In this document: one piece after another, positions 24,838 to 32,410 of the stretch | Numbering within the stretch: the first letter of the stretch is position 1 | How the letters are laid out: each line of letters opens with the position of its first letter | Source: BS150m-G50 sp964501185 [NCBI: uncultured Bacteroidia bacterium] | GTDB lineage: Bacteria > CAIWAD01 > BS150m-G50 | Direction of reading: 5' to 3' | Length of the DNA stretch: 48,422 nt | Assembly: GCA_964501185.1 (NCBI GenBank) | Contig: CAZCRT010000023.1 | Coordinates: 1-48,422 of the forward strand | Position numbers and translations under genes: made by a program | Notes under the pieces: generated by a model | Databases searched by the model: none | Seen by the model: the letters and a program-made list of their open reading frames with translations, nothing else | Told to the model about the DNA's origin: nothing

Positions 24838-27255
24838 ATGTGTGAGATCAGAAGAAGACTGCTGGGGATTGCCGGAGTTAGCCTCACTCTGGTTTTACTG
24901 TCAGTACCGTTTCAGGTTTTTGCACAGGCATGGAGCTGGCAGGTGGGGAATGGCGCCAACTCAGCCCGGAATTGTCAGGCGGAGGGGGTGCTGGCCCCGT
25001 TGACTGCTGATGAGGTCCTCTGGGAGGGGAGTACGGTTTATACCTACTGGCCTCACCAACCATTTACACAGGACGATGTAATGGTCACGGATCGCACTTT
25101 CAATATGGCTGATGTTTTGCATGGCACAGCCATCGTTGCCTACAACCTTCTTAGCGGCGATACGCTCTGGACTCAGGACCTGCCGGTTACATACCCGGGC
25201 ACCGACTGGCGTAACAGGGTCTGCGGTTGCTGGGAAGGGGTAGTCTATGCTACCCGGTCAGGCAACACAAATGCTTCCCATCTTTATGCACTGGATATAG
25301 CCGACGGCTCAGTCATCTGGGAGTCAGTTTCACTGGTGGATATGTCTTCTACCGAATGCGTTGTTTTCGCCCCGAATGGCGATCTCATCGTCGGCAATTT
25401 TCATAGTATTACCAGAATTGACGCAACGGATGGGACGACAATCTGGGAGGAGACCAGATACAGCCCCACTTCCGGCGGGAGCGAGGTCGCCCTGTTTGAC
25501 GATCATGTCTATGGTTGGGCAGCAAGCGGAGACGGGCCGAAAATCGTAGTTCACGATCTGGCTACCGGTACCTTTCTCTATGAGAGTCACGGTATCGGGG
25601 GTGGGATTGTACAGCAGCTCGGTTGCCTGGTCGGCCCCGATGGAATCGTTTATGCACCACGGACCTGCAATAATGTAGTGACCGATTCGCTGGTTGCTTT
25701 CGAAGATACCGGCAGTTCACTTGACGAGTTGTGGCATATTCATCTCGCCTATGTGCCTTTTGCTACCTTCGGCGTTGATCTGGCAGGAAACATTTACTCA
25801 TATACACCTGATTACCGGATCATCCACATCGATTCGCACAGTGGTGAAACCCTGAATTTATCCGGGCCGGTTGCTGTTGACCATCCCGTAAACAGGCATC
25901 AGTTCTTTGGTGGAACCATTCAGGCAGCCGCCGGAGAGAACAGAATCAGAGTCTCCATACCGGATCTGTCATCCCGTGAACCAGCTGTACTCGATACATC
26001 TATAGTCATTGCTGATCCGGATGAGGGAGTGGTTTCACCTCAGGCAGCTGTCGATGCAGAGGGCTACCTTTACGTCACCAATCATCAGGCTGAGCTATAC
26101 TGCTTCGATTCCACTTTGAATCTGATATGGCTGGAGACATTTGACCGGCCTGACGGACCCGCCATTGCAGGGGATGGACATCTGGTTATCTGTGCTGACT
26201 CTTATGAGATGCAAGTATACACCGGCAGAGGTGCTGTGGATGAACCGTCTGGGGGGACTCTGTTCGTCGGTCTTGAGGGGGGGACGCTGCCGACATTCCA
26301 CTCCGATATGTCCGGATTTCCGGATGTCACCTGGACCAGCGGTTTCTCTTTTGATGTCAGCGGCGCAGCTGCCACTGAGGAGGGAATAATCTACCTCTGT
26401 GAAGGCGCTTTCACTACCCATCTCTACGAGGCAACCCTGGAGACAGCTCCGCAACAGCTCTGTACGATTGAAGAGGATATGAGCGGACTGGCATATGGGC
26501 GTGATCAGCTCTGGGGCTATTCCAACTATGCCGATCCCCGGGGAATTTACAGCATTGACCCTGCCAGCGGAGCAACTGAACTGGCGCTGGATGTCGGTGC
26601 TTTGCGTTTCTTCGCGCTGGGTTACAATCCGGTCGATGATCTTTTCTATGGGTATTCGGAATACGGAACTTCCGGCCTCTACTCCGTCGATATTGACAGT
26701 GGGGAGATGATCCATCTGGCCGGCACTATCCCGGCAACCAACGGTCAGGGGCGTGGGCTCGCTGTCGGGAACAACACGGTTTTTCTGACTGCTACTCGTG
26801 GTGACGATGATATTCCCTGTTTTGCCTATGATATCGCCCAGGGTGCCGGTGGTGAATGGGCCGGTTTTCCCAATCCCTATCCTGACTATCATTCTACCGG
26901 TGGAGCCGCCTGGATACCTGATGAAATCGATGGTGTTCCAGATATGGGGGGGCGGTCACTCCATTTACCTCAAAATATCATCCTGTCCCAGAACTACCCT
27001 AATCCCTTCAACCCGACGACCACGATAGAATTTACTTTGCCCTATCAACAGAATGTCCAGTTGACCGTCTACAATGTGCTGGGGGAGCTGGTGGCAGTGT
27101 TGGCTGATGGAATGCAACAGGCGGGTGTTCATCGTGTAACGTTTAACCCATCTGTAGGGGCGGAGTCATCCCGCCCATTGGCTTCTGGCGTCTATGTTTA
27201 TCGTCTGGAATCAGAAGATGATATCGTTTCCAGGAAGATGGTGCTGATCAGATAG
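24838..27255 (+). CDS. Secreted PQQ-like beta-propeller protein with T9SS sorting domain
   Basis: The 805-residue protein has a signal peptide ('MCEIRRRLLGIAGVSL...FAQ', about 1-30). The first half has PQQ-type blades ('LYALDIADGSVIWE', 'ITRIDATDGTTIWEE', 'LVAFEDTG'). The second half is a different propeller-like repeat ('TLETAPQQLCTIEEDMSGLA', 'DPASGATELALDVG', 'DIDSGEMIHLAG'). The C-terminus is a T9SS type A domain, 'NYPNPFNPTTTIEFTLPYQQ' to 'SRKMVLIR', carrying a short palindromic insertion. The frame is open to a GTG at 24796, but the ATG at 24838 has GGGGA upstream and begins the signal peptide. 'CW' and 'C' residues in the first blades suggest disulfides. Role unknown; no quinone-enzyme active site is evident. 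Confidence 0.86.
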   Translation: MCEIRRRLLGIAGVSLTLVLLSVPFQVFAQAWSWQVGNGANSARNCQAEGVLAPLTADEVLWEGSTVYTYWPHQPFTQDDVMVTDRTFNMADVLHGTAIVAYNLLSGDTLWTQDLPVTYPGTDWRNRVCGCWEGVVYATRSGNTNASHLYALDIADGSVIWESVSLVDMSSTECVVFAPNGDLIVGNFHSITRIDATDGTTIWEETRYSPTSGGSEVALFDDHVYGWAASGDGPKIVVHDLATGTFLYESHGIGGGIVQQLGCLVGPDGIVYAPRTCNNVVTDSLVAFEDTGSSLDELWHIHLAYVPFATFGVDLAGNIYSYTPDYRIIHIDSHSGETLNLSGPVAVDHPVNRHQFFGGTIQAAAGENRIRVSIPDLSSREPAVLDTSIVIADPDEGVVSPQAAVDAEGYLYVTNHQAELYCFDSTLNLIWLETFDRPDGPAIAGDGHLVICADSYEMQVYTGRGAVDEPSGGTLFVGLEGGTLPTFHSDMSGFPDVTWTSGFSFDVSGAAATEEGIIYLCEGAFTTHLYEATLETAPQQLCTIEEDMSGLAYGRDQLWGYSNYADPRGIYSIDPASGATELALDVGALRFFALGYNPVDDLFYGYSEYGTSGLYSVDIDSGEMIHLAGTIPATNGQGRGLAVGNNTVFLTATRGDDDIPCFAYDIAQGAGGEWAGFPNPYPDYHSTGGAAWIPDEIDGVPDMGGRSLHLPQNIILSQNYPNPFNPTTTIEFTLPYQQNVQLTVYNVLGELVAVLADGMQQAGVHRVTFNPSVGAESSRPLASGVYVYRLESEDDIVSRKMVLIR
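27157..27176. repeat. Small palindrome inside the T9SS domain coding region
   Basis: GGGCGG (27158-27163) pairs with CCGCCC (27171-27176) around a 7-nt loop. The region encodes 'SVGAESSRP', about seven residues more than the same loop in the other T9SS domains of this window. The frame is kept. It looks like an intergenic-type 'GTAGGGGCGG...CCCGCCC' repeat that landed in a tolerant surface loop. Confidence 0.55.
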
Positions 27256-27258
27256 AAC

Positions 27259-27293
27259 GTCATTCCTGTTTCCACTGGGGGAACAGGAATGAC
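27259..27293. terminator. Hairpin between convergent genes, possible bidirectional terminator
   Basis: GTCATTCCTGTT (27259-27270) and AACAGGAATGAC (27282-27293) form a perfect 12-bp stem directly after the T9SS gene's TAG (27253-27255). The outer AACGTCATTCC matches the end of the MITE-like elements, so this may be a solo or decayed end reused as a terminator. It lacks a U tract on either side, so termination is inferred from position. Confidence 0.45.
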
Positions 27294-27305
27294 ACGATAC
27301 GGTTT

Positions 27306-27349
27306 CCCCCCTTTGGTACGAAGCGGTAGGCTTCGCTTCAGCAGGGGGG
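27306..27349. repeat. Second hairpin in the convergent gap
   Basis: CCCCCC (27306-27311) faces GGGGGG (27344-27349), with an inner perfect stem CGAAGC/GCTTCG (27319-27324 and 27330-27335). It resembles the common 'TCCCCCTTTGGTA...GGGGG' intergenic repeats. It fills the rest of the gap before the convergent beta-helix gene ending at 27364. Confidence 0.5.
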
Positions 27350-27363
27350 CTGGGGGATGTTTT

Positions 27364-28521
27364 CTATTCCTCCTGATCACTCACCACCACCCGGAAGAAC
27401 TTCTTCGTCTCACCTGATACCGGATAATCGAAATGCGGTTCTGTCACCGTGGTCAGCAGATGCTCCTCATCACAGGTGAACCATGGTGTATCTCCGGCAT
27501 AAATACGGTACCAGACACCGTTCAGCTCCGGATATGAATTCCCCTCGAAAGTACCATACTCAACCTCATCCCAGCTCAGGGTAACAGTAGATTCGTCCAG
27601 GGAGGCGGCAAAGGCAGTGGTTGCATCCGGGGCGATGTTGTCCACCGAGTAGCCGGAATCGGGATGGGAGGGGAAGTTTATTGAAATTTCATCTGTGTGT
27701 GCGAAAACCTTAAAGGCAGAGTAGCTAACTGAAACAACACTCGAGTCCATAAGTGTCGGGGATACAACAGAATATTGAACAAATTCCATCGCCGGCAACT
27801 GGGCAATGAAGGTCAGGATCTCCCCATCCCGCTGCCAGTAGTAATTCTTACCACTGTCGTTGACTGCGTTTTCAAGCAGTTCCCGGGGATCTTCATATAT
27901 CTCAGCAAATCCTCTGCCACCGAATATATCATCATATCTCCAGAGGGAATATGTTTCAATAGGATTTGGTGAGTTAGGGGCATCCAGGGGACTCCTGTCC
28001 CAGATAACCTGAACCTGTCTCCCCTGATCACCGGGGACATCCGTAACAGCATTGATCAGAGGTGCGCCAGGGGATTGGTCATAGTAGAAAGCTCCCATAT
28101 CTGCAGTGGTTTCATCCGGATCTAACGGTGATGAAGGATCACCTGTATCTATACAGGGAGATATGGTCGCATCCGGGATCGGGAAACTTGCCCAGGTCAG
28201 CTGATAGTCGCCAGCAGCCGGATTTACAAACAGGGGATCGCTGTCGAGGTTGCCGGTGCCGGGCCAGCCTCCCTGGATATCGGAGTAGCTCACTGTAACT
28301 GTGCCGGAACTGATATTGATCTCATCCGGAATGTTGTTCCACAGGATGGAGTTAAGCAGACTCACATTTGAACTGTCAAAGCAAGTAAACCCACCACCAT
28401 AACCAGCAGAGTTACCTGATATGGTGACATGATCCAGCTCCATATTGGATTGATAGCAATAAAGCCCGCCACCATATTCTAAAGCAGAATTATCTGTGAT
28501 AGTGACATAGTCCAGCTCCAT
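27364..28521 (-). CDS. 3' part of a frameshifted beta-helix/PKD secreted protein
   Basis: The 385-residue frame from its first ATG is a continuation of the gene at 28821-30590. The same frame is open without a stop upstream to 28860, where a +1 correction in a seven-G tract joins the two parts. It holds the remaining beta-helix coils ('SALEYGGGLYCYQSNMELDHVTISGNSA'-type repeats, then 'ILWNNIPDEINISSGTVTVS' and 'SDIQGGWPGTGNLDSDPLF'). A fibronectin-like region follows, ending 'KKFFRVVVSDQEE'. No T9SS or other anchor ends the protein. If it is translated alone, it lacks a signal peptide. It is convergent with the PQQ/T9SS gene. Confidence 0.7.
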   Translation of the reverse strand: MELDYVTITDNSALEYGGGLYCYQSNMELDHVTISGNSAGYGGGFTCFDSSNVSLLNSILWNNIPDEINISSGTVTVSYSDIQGGWPGTGNLDSDPLFVNPAAGDYQLTWASFPIPDATISPCIDTGDPSSPLDPDETTADMGAFYYDQSPGAPLINAVTDVPGDQGRQVQVIWDRSPLDAPNSPNPIETYSLWRYDDIFGGRGFAEIYEDPRELLENAVNDSGKNYYWQRDGEILTFIAQLPAMEFVQYSVVSPTLMDSSVVSVSYSAFKVFAHTDEISINFPSHPDSGYSVDNIAPDATTAFAASLDESTVTLSWDEVEYGTFEGNSYPELNGVWYRIYAGDTPWFTCDEEHLLTTVTEPHFDYPVSGETKKFFRVVVSDQEE

Positions 28522-28820
28522 AGTGGATTGATGGCAAAGAATTCCACCACCATGAAAATTTCCTGCAGAATTATCTGAAACAGTAACATTATCCAGTTCT
28601 AAAGTTGAACCCCAATAGCAACAAATCCCGCCACCATTTTCTTCAGCAGAATTACCTGAGATGCTGACATCAGCGATACTTAAAGTGGAGTTAGTGATTT
28701 CAAACCCACCACCTGAGCCACCGCTGCTGTTTCCGGATAAGATGGCATTCTCAATAACCAGGTTGGAGTTATTACATCTAATCCCACCACCGGCAGAGAA
28801 AGCAGAATTTCCAGACAGTG

Positions 28821-30590
28821 TTACATTTCTGATAACAGAGTTCGAGAACTGGCAAAATACACCCCCCCTGCGTGACTGGCAGAATTACCTGATATGATCA
28901 GATGTTCCAGATACGGACCGGCGTTATTGCAAGAAATCCCTCCACCATAGCCACCTGCTCCATTTGTAACAGTAAAGCCAGAGAATACTGTAGTAGAGTC
29001 TTCGCCATTTGCAAATGTCACAATACTGCCACTCCCACTTCCATCTATAATGGTTGAAGAAATGTAAACCGGGTCGCCGGTGGTGAGATACAGTGACGCG
29101 ACTGTAATGAGGTTGCCATTATAGTTGATGTTTTCAAGATAGGTGCCGGGTTGGACAAGCACAGTGTCGGTATCGGCAGCACTGTCGATACCATGCTGTA
29201 TGGTGGCAAAGGGATATTGTTCCGTTCCGTTGCCAAGATCATCGGAGCCTGTCGTGGAGATATGCCATACCGGACCATTGTAGGGGGGAGCAGTTACCCA
29301 GATGTAATCCACCCTGGTCTCACTGTCGGTATTGTCATTCAGATCGATAACTGTCAGTGTGACTGTATATTTTCCCACCACCTGGTATTCATGCGTTGGA
29401 TTCTGCAGGTCAGAATATTGCCCATCACCGAAATCCCACTGCCATTGATCAATTGCTCCCGAACCCTCTGTAGAAAGGTCGCTGAAAGCGACGGTCAGGG
29501 GAAAGGGGCCGCTGGTCGGGTCCGCGGAGAAGTCTGCCGTGGGTGGATGCAGATAGTAATAGGCGCCCATCTCTGTGATGGTGCCATCCGGATCAAGTGG
29601 TGAGGCAGGATCTCCGGCATCAATACAGGGTGACCCCGGCTGCAGGTGATAGTCACCGATACCGGGATACACGAACAGTGGATCGGTATCGATATTTCCC
29701 GTTCCTGCCCAGCCACCCTCGATGTCAGACCAGGTTACGATAACAGTCCCTCCGTCAGATACAGCGATCTCTTCCTGTACGTCACCCCAGAGGATTGAAT
29801 TGATCAAAACCACATCACCGCTATCACAGTACAGGCCACCGCCACCATTCAGGCCGGAATTACCTGACATGGTTACATTCTGCAGTACCGGTTCGGAGGA
29901 AGAACCACAGTACATTCCACCTCCCACACCATGGGAAGAATTATCTGTGATATCTACATTCTGCAGAATGGGATTGCAGTAACCACCGCAGTAGATTCCA
30001 CCACCGTTAGCACTGGCAAAATTACCGGAAATCCTGACATCCTGCAGACTGGGATTCGAGTAATTGTGACAATAGATTCCTCCACCTACGGTCAAGGTGG
30101 CATTACCCGTTATCGTCAAATTCTGTAGAATCGGGCTGGCATTAATGATAGAAACAGCTCCACCTTGCCAGGCATCTGAGGAGTTACCTGATATTACCAG
30201 ATCCTGCAGGATCGGGCTTGAATTATCACAGGATATTCCACGTCCATTGGTGATAGTAAAACCCGACAGGAGCGCAGATGAATTCTCTCCACTCTCTAAT
30301 CTTACAACCCGGTCACTACCGCCGTTCCCATCAATAATAGTCGTGGAGATGTAGGCCGTATCTCCGGTCGTCAGGAACAGAGAGCCGACTGTGATCAGCT
30401 TGCCATTGAAGTTGATGTTTTCGAGATAGTTCCCGGGCTGGACCAGCACCGTGTCCCCGTTGACTGCCGTACCGATTCCCCCCTGAATGCTCGGCTGGTC
30501 TGCCGGGATGTTGATGATGGTAGCCTGTAGCTGTGACTGTATCAGAAGAACAAAGAAGAAGCCGACCAGGTTCTTCCACACCGTTTTCAT
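28821..30590 (-). CDS. 5' part of a frameshifted beta-helix/PKD secreted protein
   Basis: The 589-residue frame has a signal peptide (about 1-23, ending 'LQA') and an opening 'TIINIPADQPSIQGGIGTAV', then beta-helix coils (about 85-265, 'GGGIYC', 'GGGMYC', 'GGGLYC'). The next parts are a bridging segment, a PKD domain (about 350-432: 'PTADFSADPTSGPFPLTVAF', 'WDFGDGQYSD', 'YTVTLTVID') and a second beta-helix that starts 'HISTTGSDDLGNGTEQYPFA'. The frame goes wrong after 'SGNSASHAGG': the expected 'GGGVFC' coil becomes 'VYFASSRTLLSEM' and stops. One extra G at 28862-28868 restores about 113 good residues and joins the downstream part, giving a protein of roughly 1,075 residues. The break is either a true mutation or a homopolymer sequencing error. 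Confidence 0.75.
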   Translation of the reverse strand: MKTVWKNLVGFFFVLLIQSQLQATIINIPADQPSIQGGIGTAVNGDTVLVQPGNYLENINFNGKLITVGSLFLTTGDTAYISTTIIDGNGGSDRVVRLESGENSSALLSGFTITNGRGISCDNSSPILQDLVISGNSSDAWQGGAVSIINASPILQNLTITGNATLTVGGGIYCHNYSNPSLQDVRISGNFASANGGGIYCGGYCNPILQNVDITDNSSHGVGGGMYCGSSSEPVLQNVTMSGNSGLNGGGGLYCDSGDVVLINSILWGDVQEEIAVSDGGTVIVTWSDIEGGWAGTGNIDTDPLFVYPGIGDYHLQPGSPCIDAGDPASPLDPDGTITEMGAYYYLHPPTADFSADPTSGPFPLTVAFSDLSTEGSGAIDQWQWDFGDGQYSDLQNPTHEYQVVGKYTVTLTVIDLNDNTDSETRVDYIWVTAPPYNGPVWHISTTGSDDLGNGTEQYPFATIQHGIDSAADTDTVLVQPGTYLENINYNGNLITVASLYLTTGDPVYISSTIIDGSGSGSIVTFANGEDSTTVFSGFTVTNGAGGYGGGISCNNAGPYLEHLIISGNSASHAGGVYFASSRTLLSEM

Positions 30591-30764
30591 TTTAACATTG
30601 ACTGATATAACTCCTCCTGCCTGAATTCATCCACATCTGGATTGTCTTTCACTCTGAATTTATCGGACAACTTCCGTACTCGCATGTACATATACCGATG
30701 CTTGTAAATGATGACCTTTATTAAACGTTAAATAGAGCATCGGCCCATAGTATTGCTTAGCGTA

Positions 30765-30870
30765 CGATGCTGATCTACCAGGTATAAAGCCTTTACGGTT
30801 CTACCAGCATCGCTTTAAATGTGACGAACTGCAAGTTCGTCTGAGCTCAAGCAGCATTACTTGCTTGAGC
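30765..30870. repeat. Cluster of three palindromes
   Basis: Three perfect inverted repeats follow each other: CGATGCTG/CAGCATCG (30765-30772 and 30805-30812, long loop), GACGAACT/AGTTCGTC (30823-30830 and 30834-30841, 3-nt loop) and GCTCAAGCA/TGCTTGAGC (30845-30853 and 30862-30870, 8-nt loop). They lie between the beta-helix gene start at 30590 and the remnant at 30887. The last one could end transcription of the remnant on the minus strand. Function otherwise unknown; they may be REP-type elements. Confidence 0.6.
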
Positions 30871-30886
30871 AAATCTTTAACGGTTG

Positions 30887-31155
30887 TTAGTTTAACGCAA
30901 TACTATAGTAGTATTTCCGCAAACCTGCCAGCGGTGCCCTCCAGCTTGTGCCGTCAAACGTACCGGAGCTGTCTTCCATAAAACCGCTGTAGGAATCATC
31001 TGAGGTCCCGGGCTGTACCAGAACCGTATCACCATTCTCCGTTGCATTAACGCCATCCTGAATTCCCGGCTGCTCATCCGGGCATTGATAACTGTGGCGA
31101 AGAGGGTCTGTGTGAAGCCAATGCACAATATGATAGCAAGTAAAAATCTGTACAT
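30887..31155 (-). pseudogene. Decayed 5' end of a beta-helix secreted protein gene
   Basis: One minus-strand frame starts with a good signal peptide ('MYRFLLAIILCIGFTQTLFATVINA', given in two parts: MYRFLLAIILCIG and FTQTLFATVINA), then turns to nonsense. Another frame picks up 'DEQPGIQDGVNATENGDTVL' and 'VQPGT'. Joined, they match the start of the intact beta-helix gene ('ATIINIPADQPSIQGGIGTA' and 'NGDTVLVQPGNY'). After about 60 codons the similarity ends and a short unrelated tail follows to a stop at 30887. This is a frameshifted and truncated copy, not a working gene. Confidence 0.7.
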
Positions 31156-31489
31156 TATTCCCTCTGGTAACAGATAATAAATCTTTCTGTCTGAATATAA
31201 TATATACAGTTCATAAAATAAAGTATTCTCTCTACTGTTAGCCTCCAGTTATACCTTACCAATTGAGCAGATGTGCCCTGAATCCACTCATACCACTTTC
31301 GTGATTGATCCCGGGAAAAGGTTGTGTGAGGAAAGATGCTGTGGAGGCTTAACTCAAGGCATGGAAAATGGTAGATTGATCGTGAAGATCTGAGTAGTCG
31401 ACTCGATTGTAATCAGAAGCAGCAATATGATGGATAAAGCAATCGGATGTTTATTAACACAGGTGTTTACAGGTTTACCAGAGAGGGTA
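31156..31489. other. 334-bp intergenic region
   Basis: AT-rich sequence between the remnant's start and the end of the SDR gene. I see no gene, no clear hairpin with a U tract and no repeat match here. Confidence 0.5.
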
Positions 31490-32401
31490 CTACATCGCAA
31501 AATCAAACTTCACCCCGGTCAGCTCCTCAGAGACCTCCCACAAGCTGGCAGCCACCTCTCTGTCGTGGGAGGCTGCATTTGATTCTACCCTGACCGGATA
31601 GCCGCGCATCTGCCGCCATTTGTGAGGGCCTATAAACTCTCCACCCCTGATGTCACCTTCAGTTGCCGCCATGAGTGTCGGGAGTGTGCCTTTCCAGACC
31701 GGCATTGCCAGCCATGGATTGAGGGTTCTGGCAAGACCGCTGGTACGCTGCAGATTGGTTCCGGTCCAGCCGGGATGTGCAGCCAGCGCTATGGCGGCAG
31801 CCCCTGCTGCCTCAAGCCTGCGATGCAATTCGTAGGTAAACAGTAGATTGGCGAGTTTGCTCTGGCCGTAAGCGGCCCAGGGATTGTATTTACGCTGCTC
31901 CCACTGGAGATCATCGAAGTCAATTTTGCCCAGCTGATGTGCCGTACTGCTGATATTGACAATTCGGGAACCCGTTCGCTTCAACAGCAATTCGAGCAGC
32001 AGACCGGTCAGGGCAAAATGCCCCAGGTGATTGGTACCGAACTGAAGCTCGAACCCCTCAGCAGTCCTGGAAAAGGGTGGAACCATCACACCGCCATTAT
32101 TCACCAGCAGATCGAGCTGTCCGTAACTCCGGATAAAACTGCTGGCGAAATGGTGTACCGATTCCAGGCTGGCCAGGTCCAGTTTCATGAAGTTGACATC
32201 CGCTGCCGGTTGTTCCCGCAGAATCTGCTGCTCTGCTTCTGCGCCCGACTGTGGATTGCGGCAGGCCAGAACTACCCGCGCTCCCTTAGCCGCCAGCACC
32301 CTCGCCGCTTCGTAGCCGATTCCGCTGTTGGCACCGGTGATGACGGCGACTCTGCCCTCCTGTCCGCTGATTTGCTCCGTGGACCAGTTGCGACTACTCA
32401 T
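31490..32401 (-). CDS. Short-chain dehydrogenase/reductase, retinol-dehydrogenase-like
   Basis: The 303-residue classical SDR has the cofactor motif 'TGANSGIGYEAA' (TGxxxGxG, about 22-33), Arg in 'LACRNP' that favours NADP, and 'NNGG' in place of the usual NNAG. The catalytic Ser is in 'IVNISSTAH' and the YxxxK in 'YGQSKLANL'. The motif 'HLGHFALTGLLL' and length match the WWOX/RDH11-14/protochlorophyllide-reductase-like subgroup, whose bacterial substrates are mostly unknown. It follows the glycosyltransferase gene by 9 nt and is probably the last gene of the operon. Confidence 0.88.
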   Translation of the reverse strand: MSSRNWSTEQISGQEGRVAVITGANSGIGYEAARVLAAKGARVVLACRNPQSGAEAEQQILREQPAADVNFMKLDLASLESVHHFASSFIRSYGQLDLLVNNGGVMVPPFSRTAEGFELQFGTNHLGHFALTGLLLELLLKRTGSRIVNISSTAHQLGKIDFDDLQWEQRKYNPWAAYGQSKLANLLFTYELHRRLEAAGAAAIALAAHPGWTGTNLQRTSGLARTLNPWLAMPVWKGTLPTLMAATEGDIRGGEFIGPHKWRQMRGYPVRVESNAASHDREVAASLWEVSEELTGVKFDFAM

Positions 32402-32410
32402 CTAACCCTC

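Noticed and set aside
28661-30354. Long plus-strand frames opposite the beta-helix gene
   Set aside because: They mirror the repeated Gly/Asn-rich coils and give Pro/Thr-rich shadow peptides; no start signals.
27364-30590. Programmed ribosomal frameshift in the beta-helix gene
   Set aside because: The G tract lacks a recognisable slippery heptamer and downstream structure; a one-base deletion or read error is simpler.
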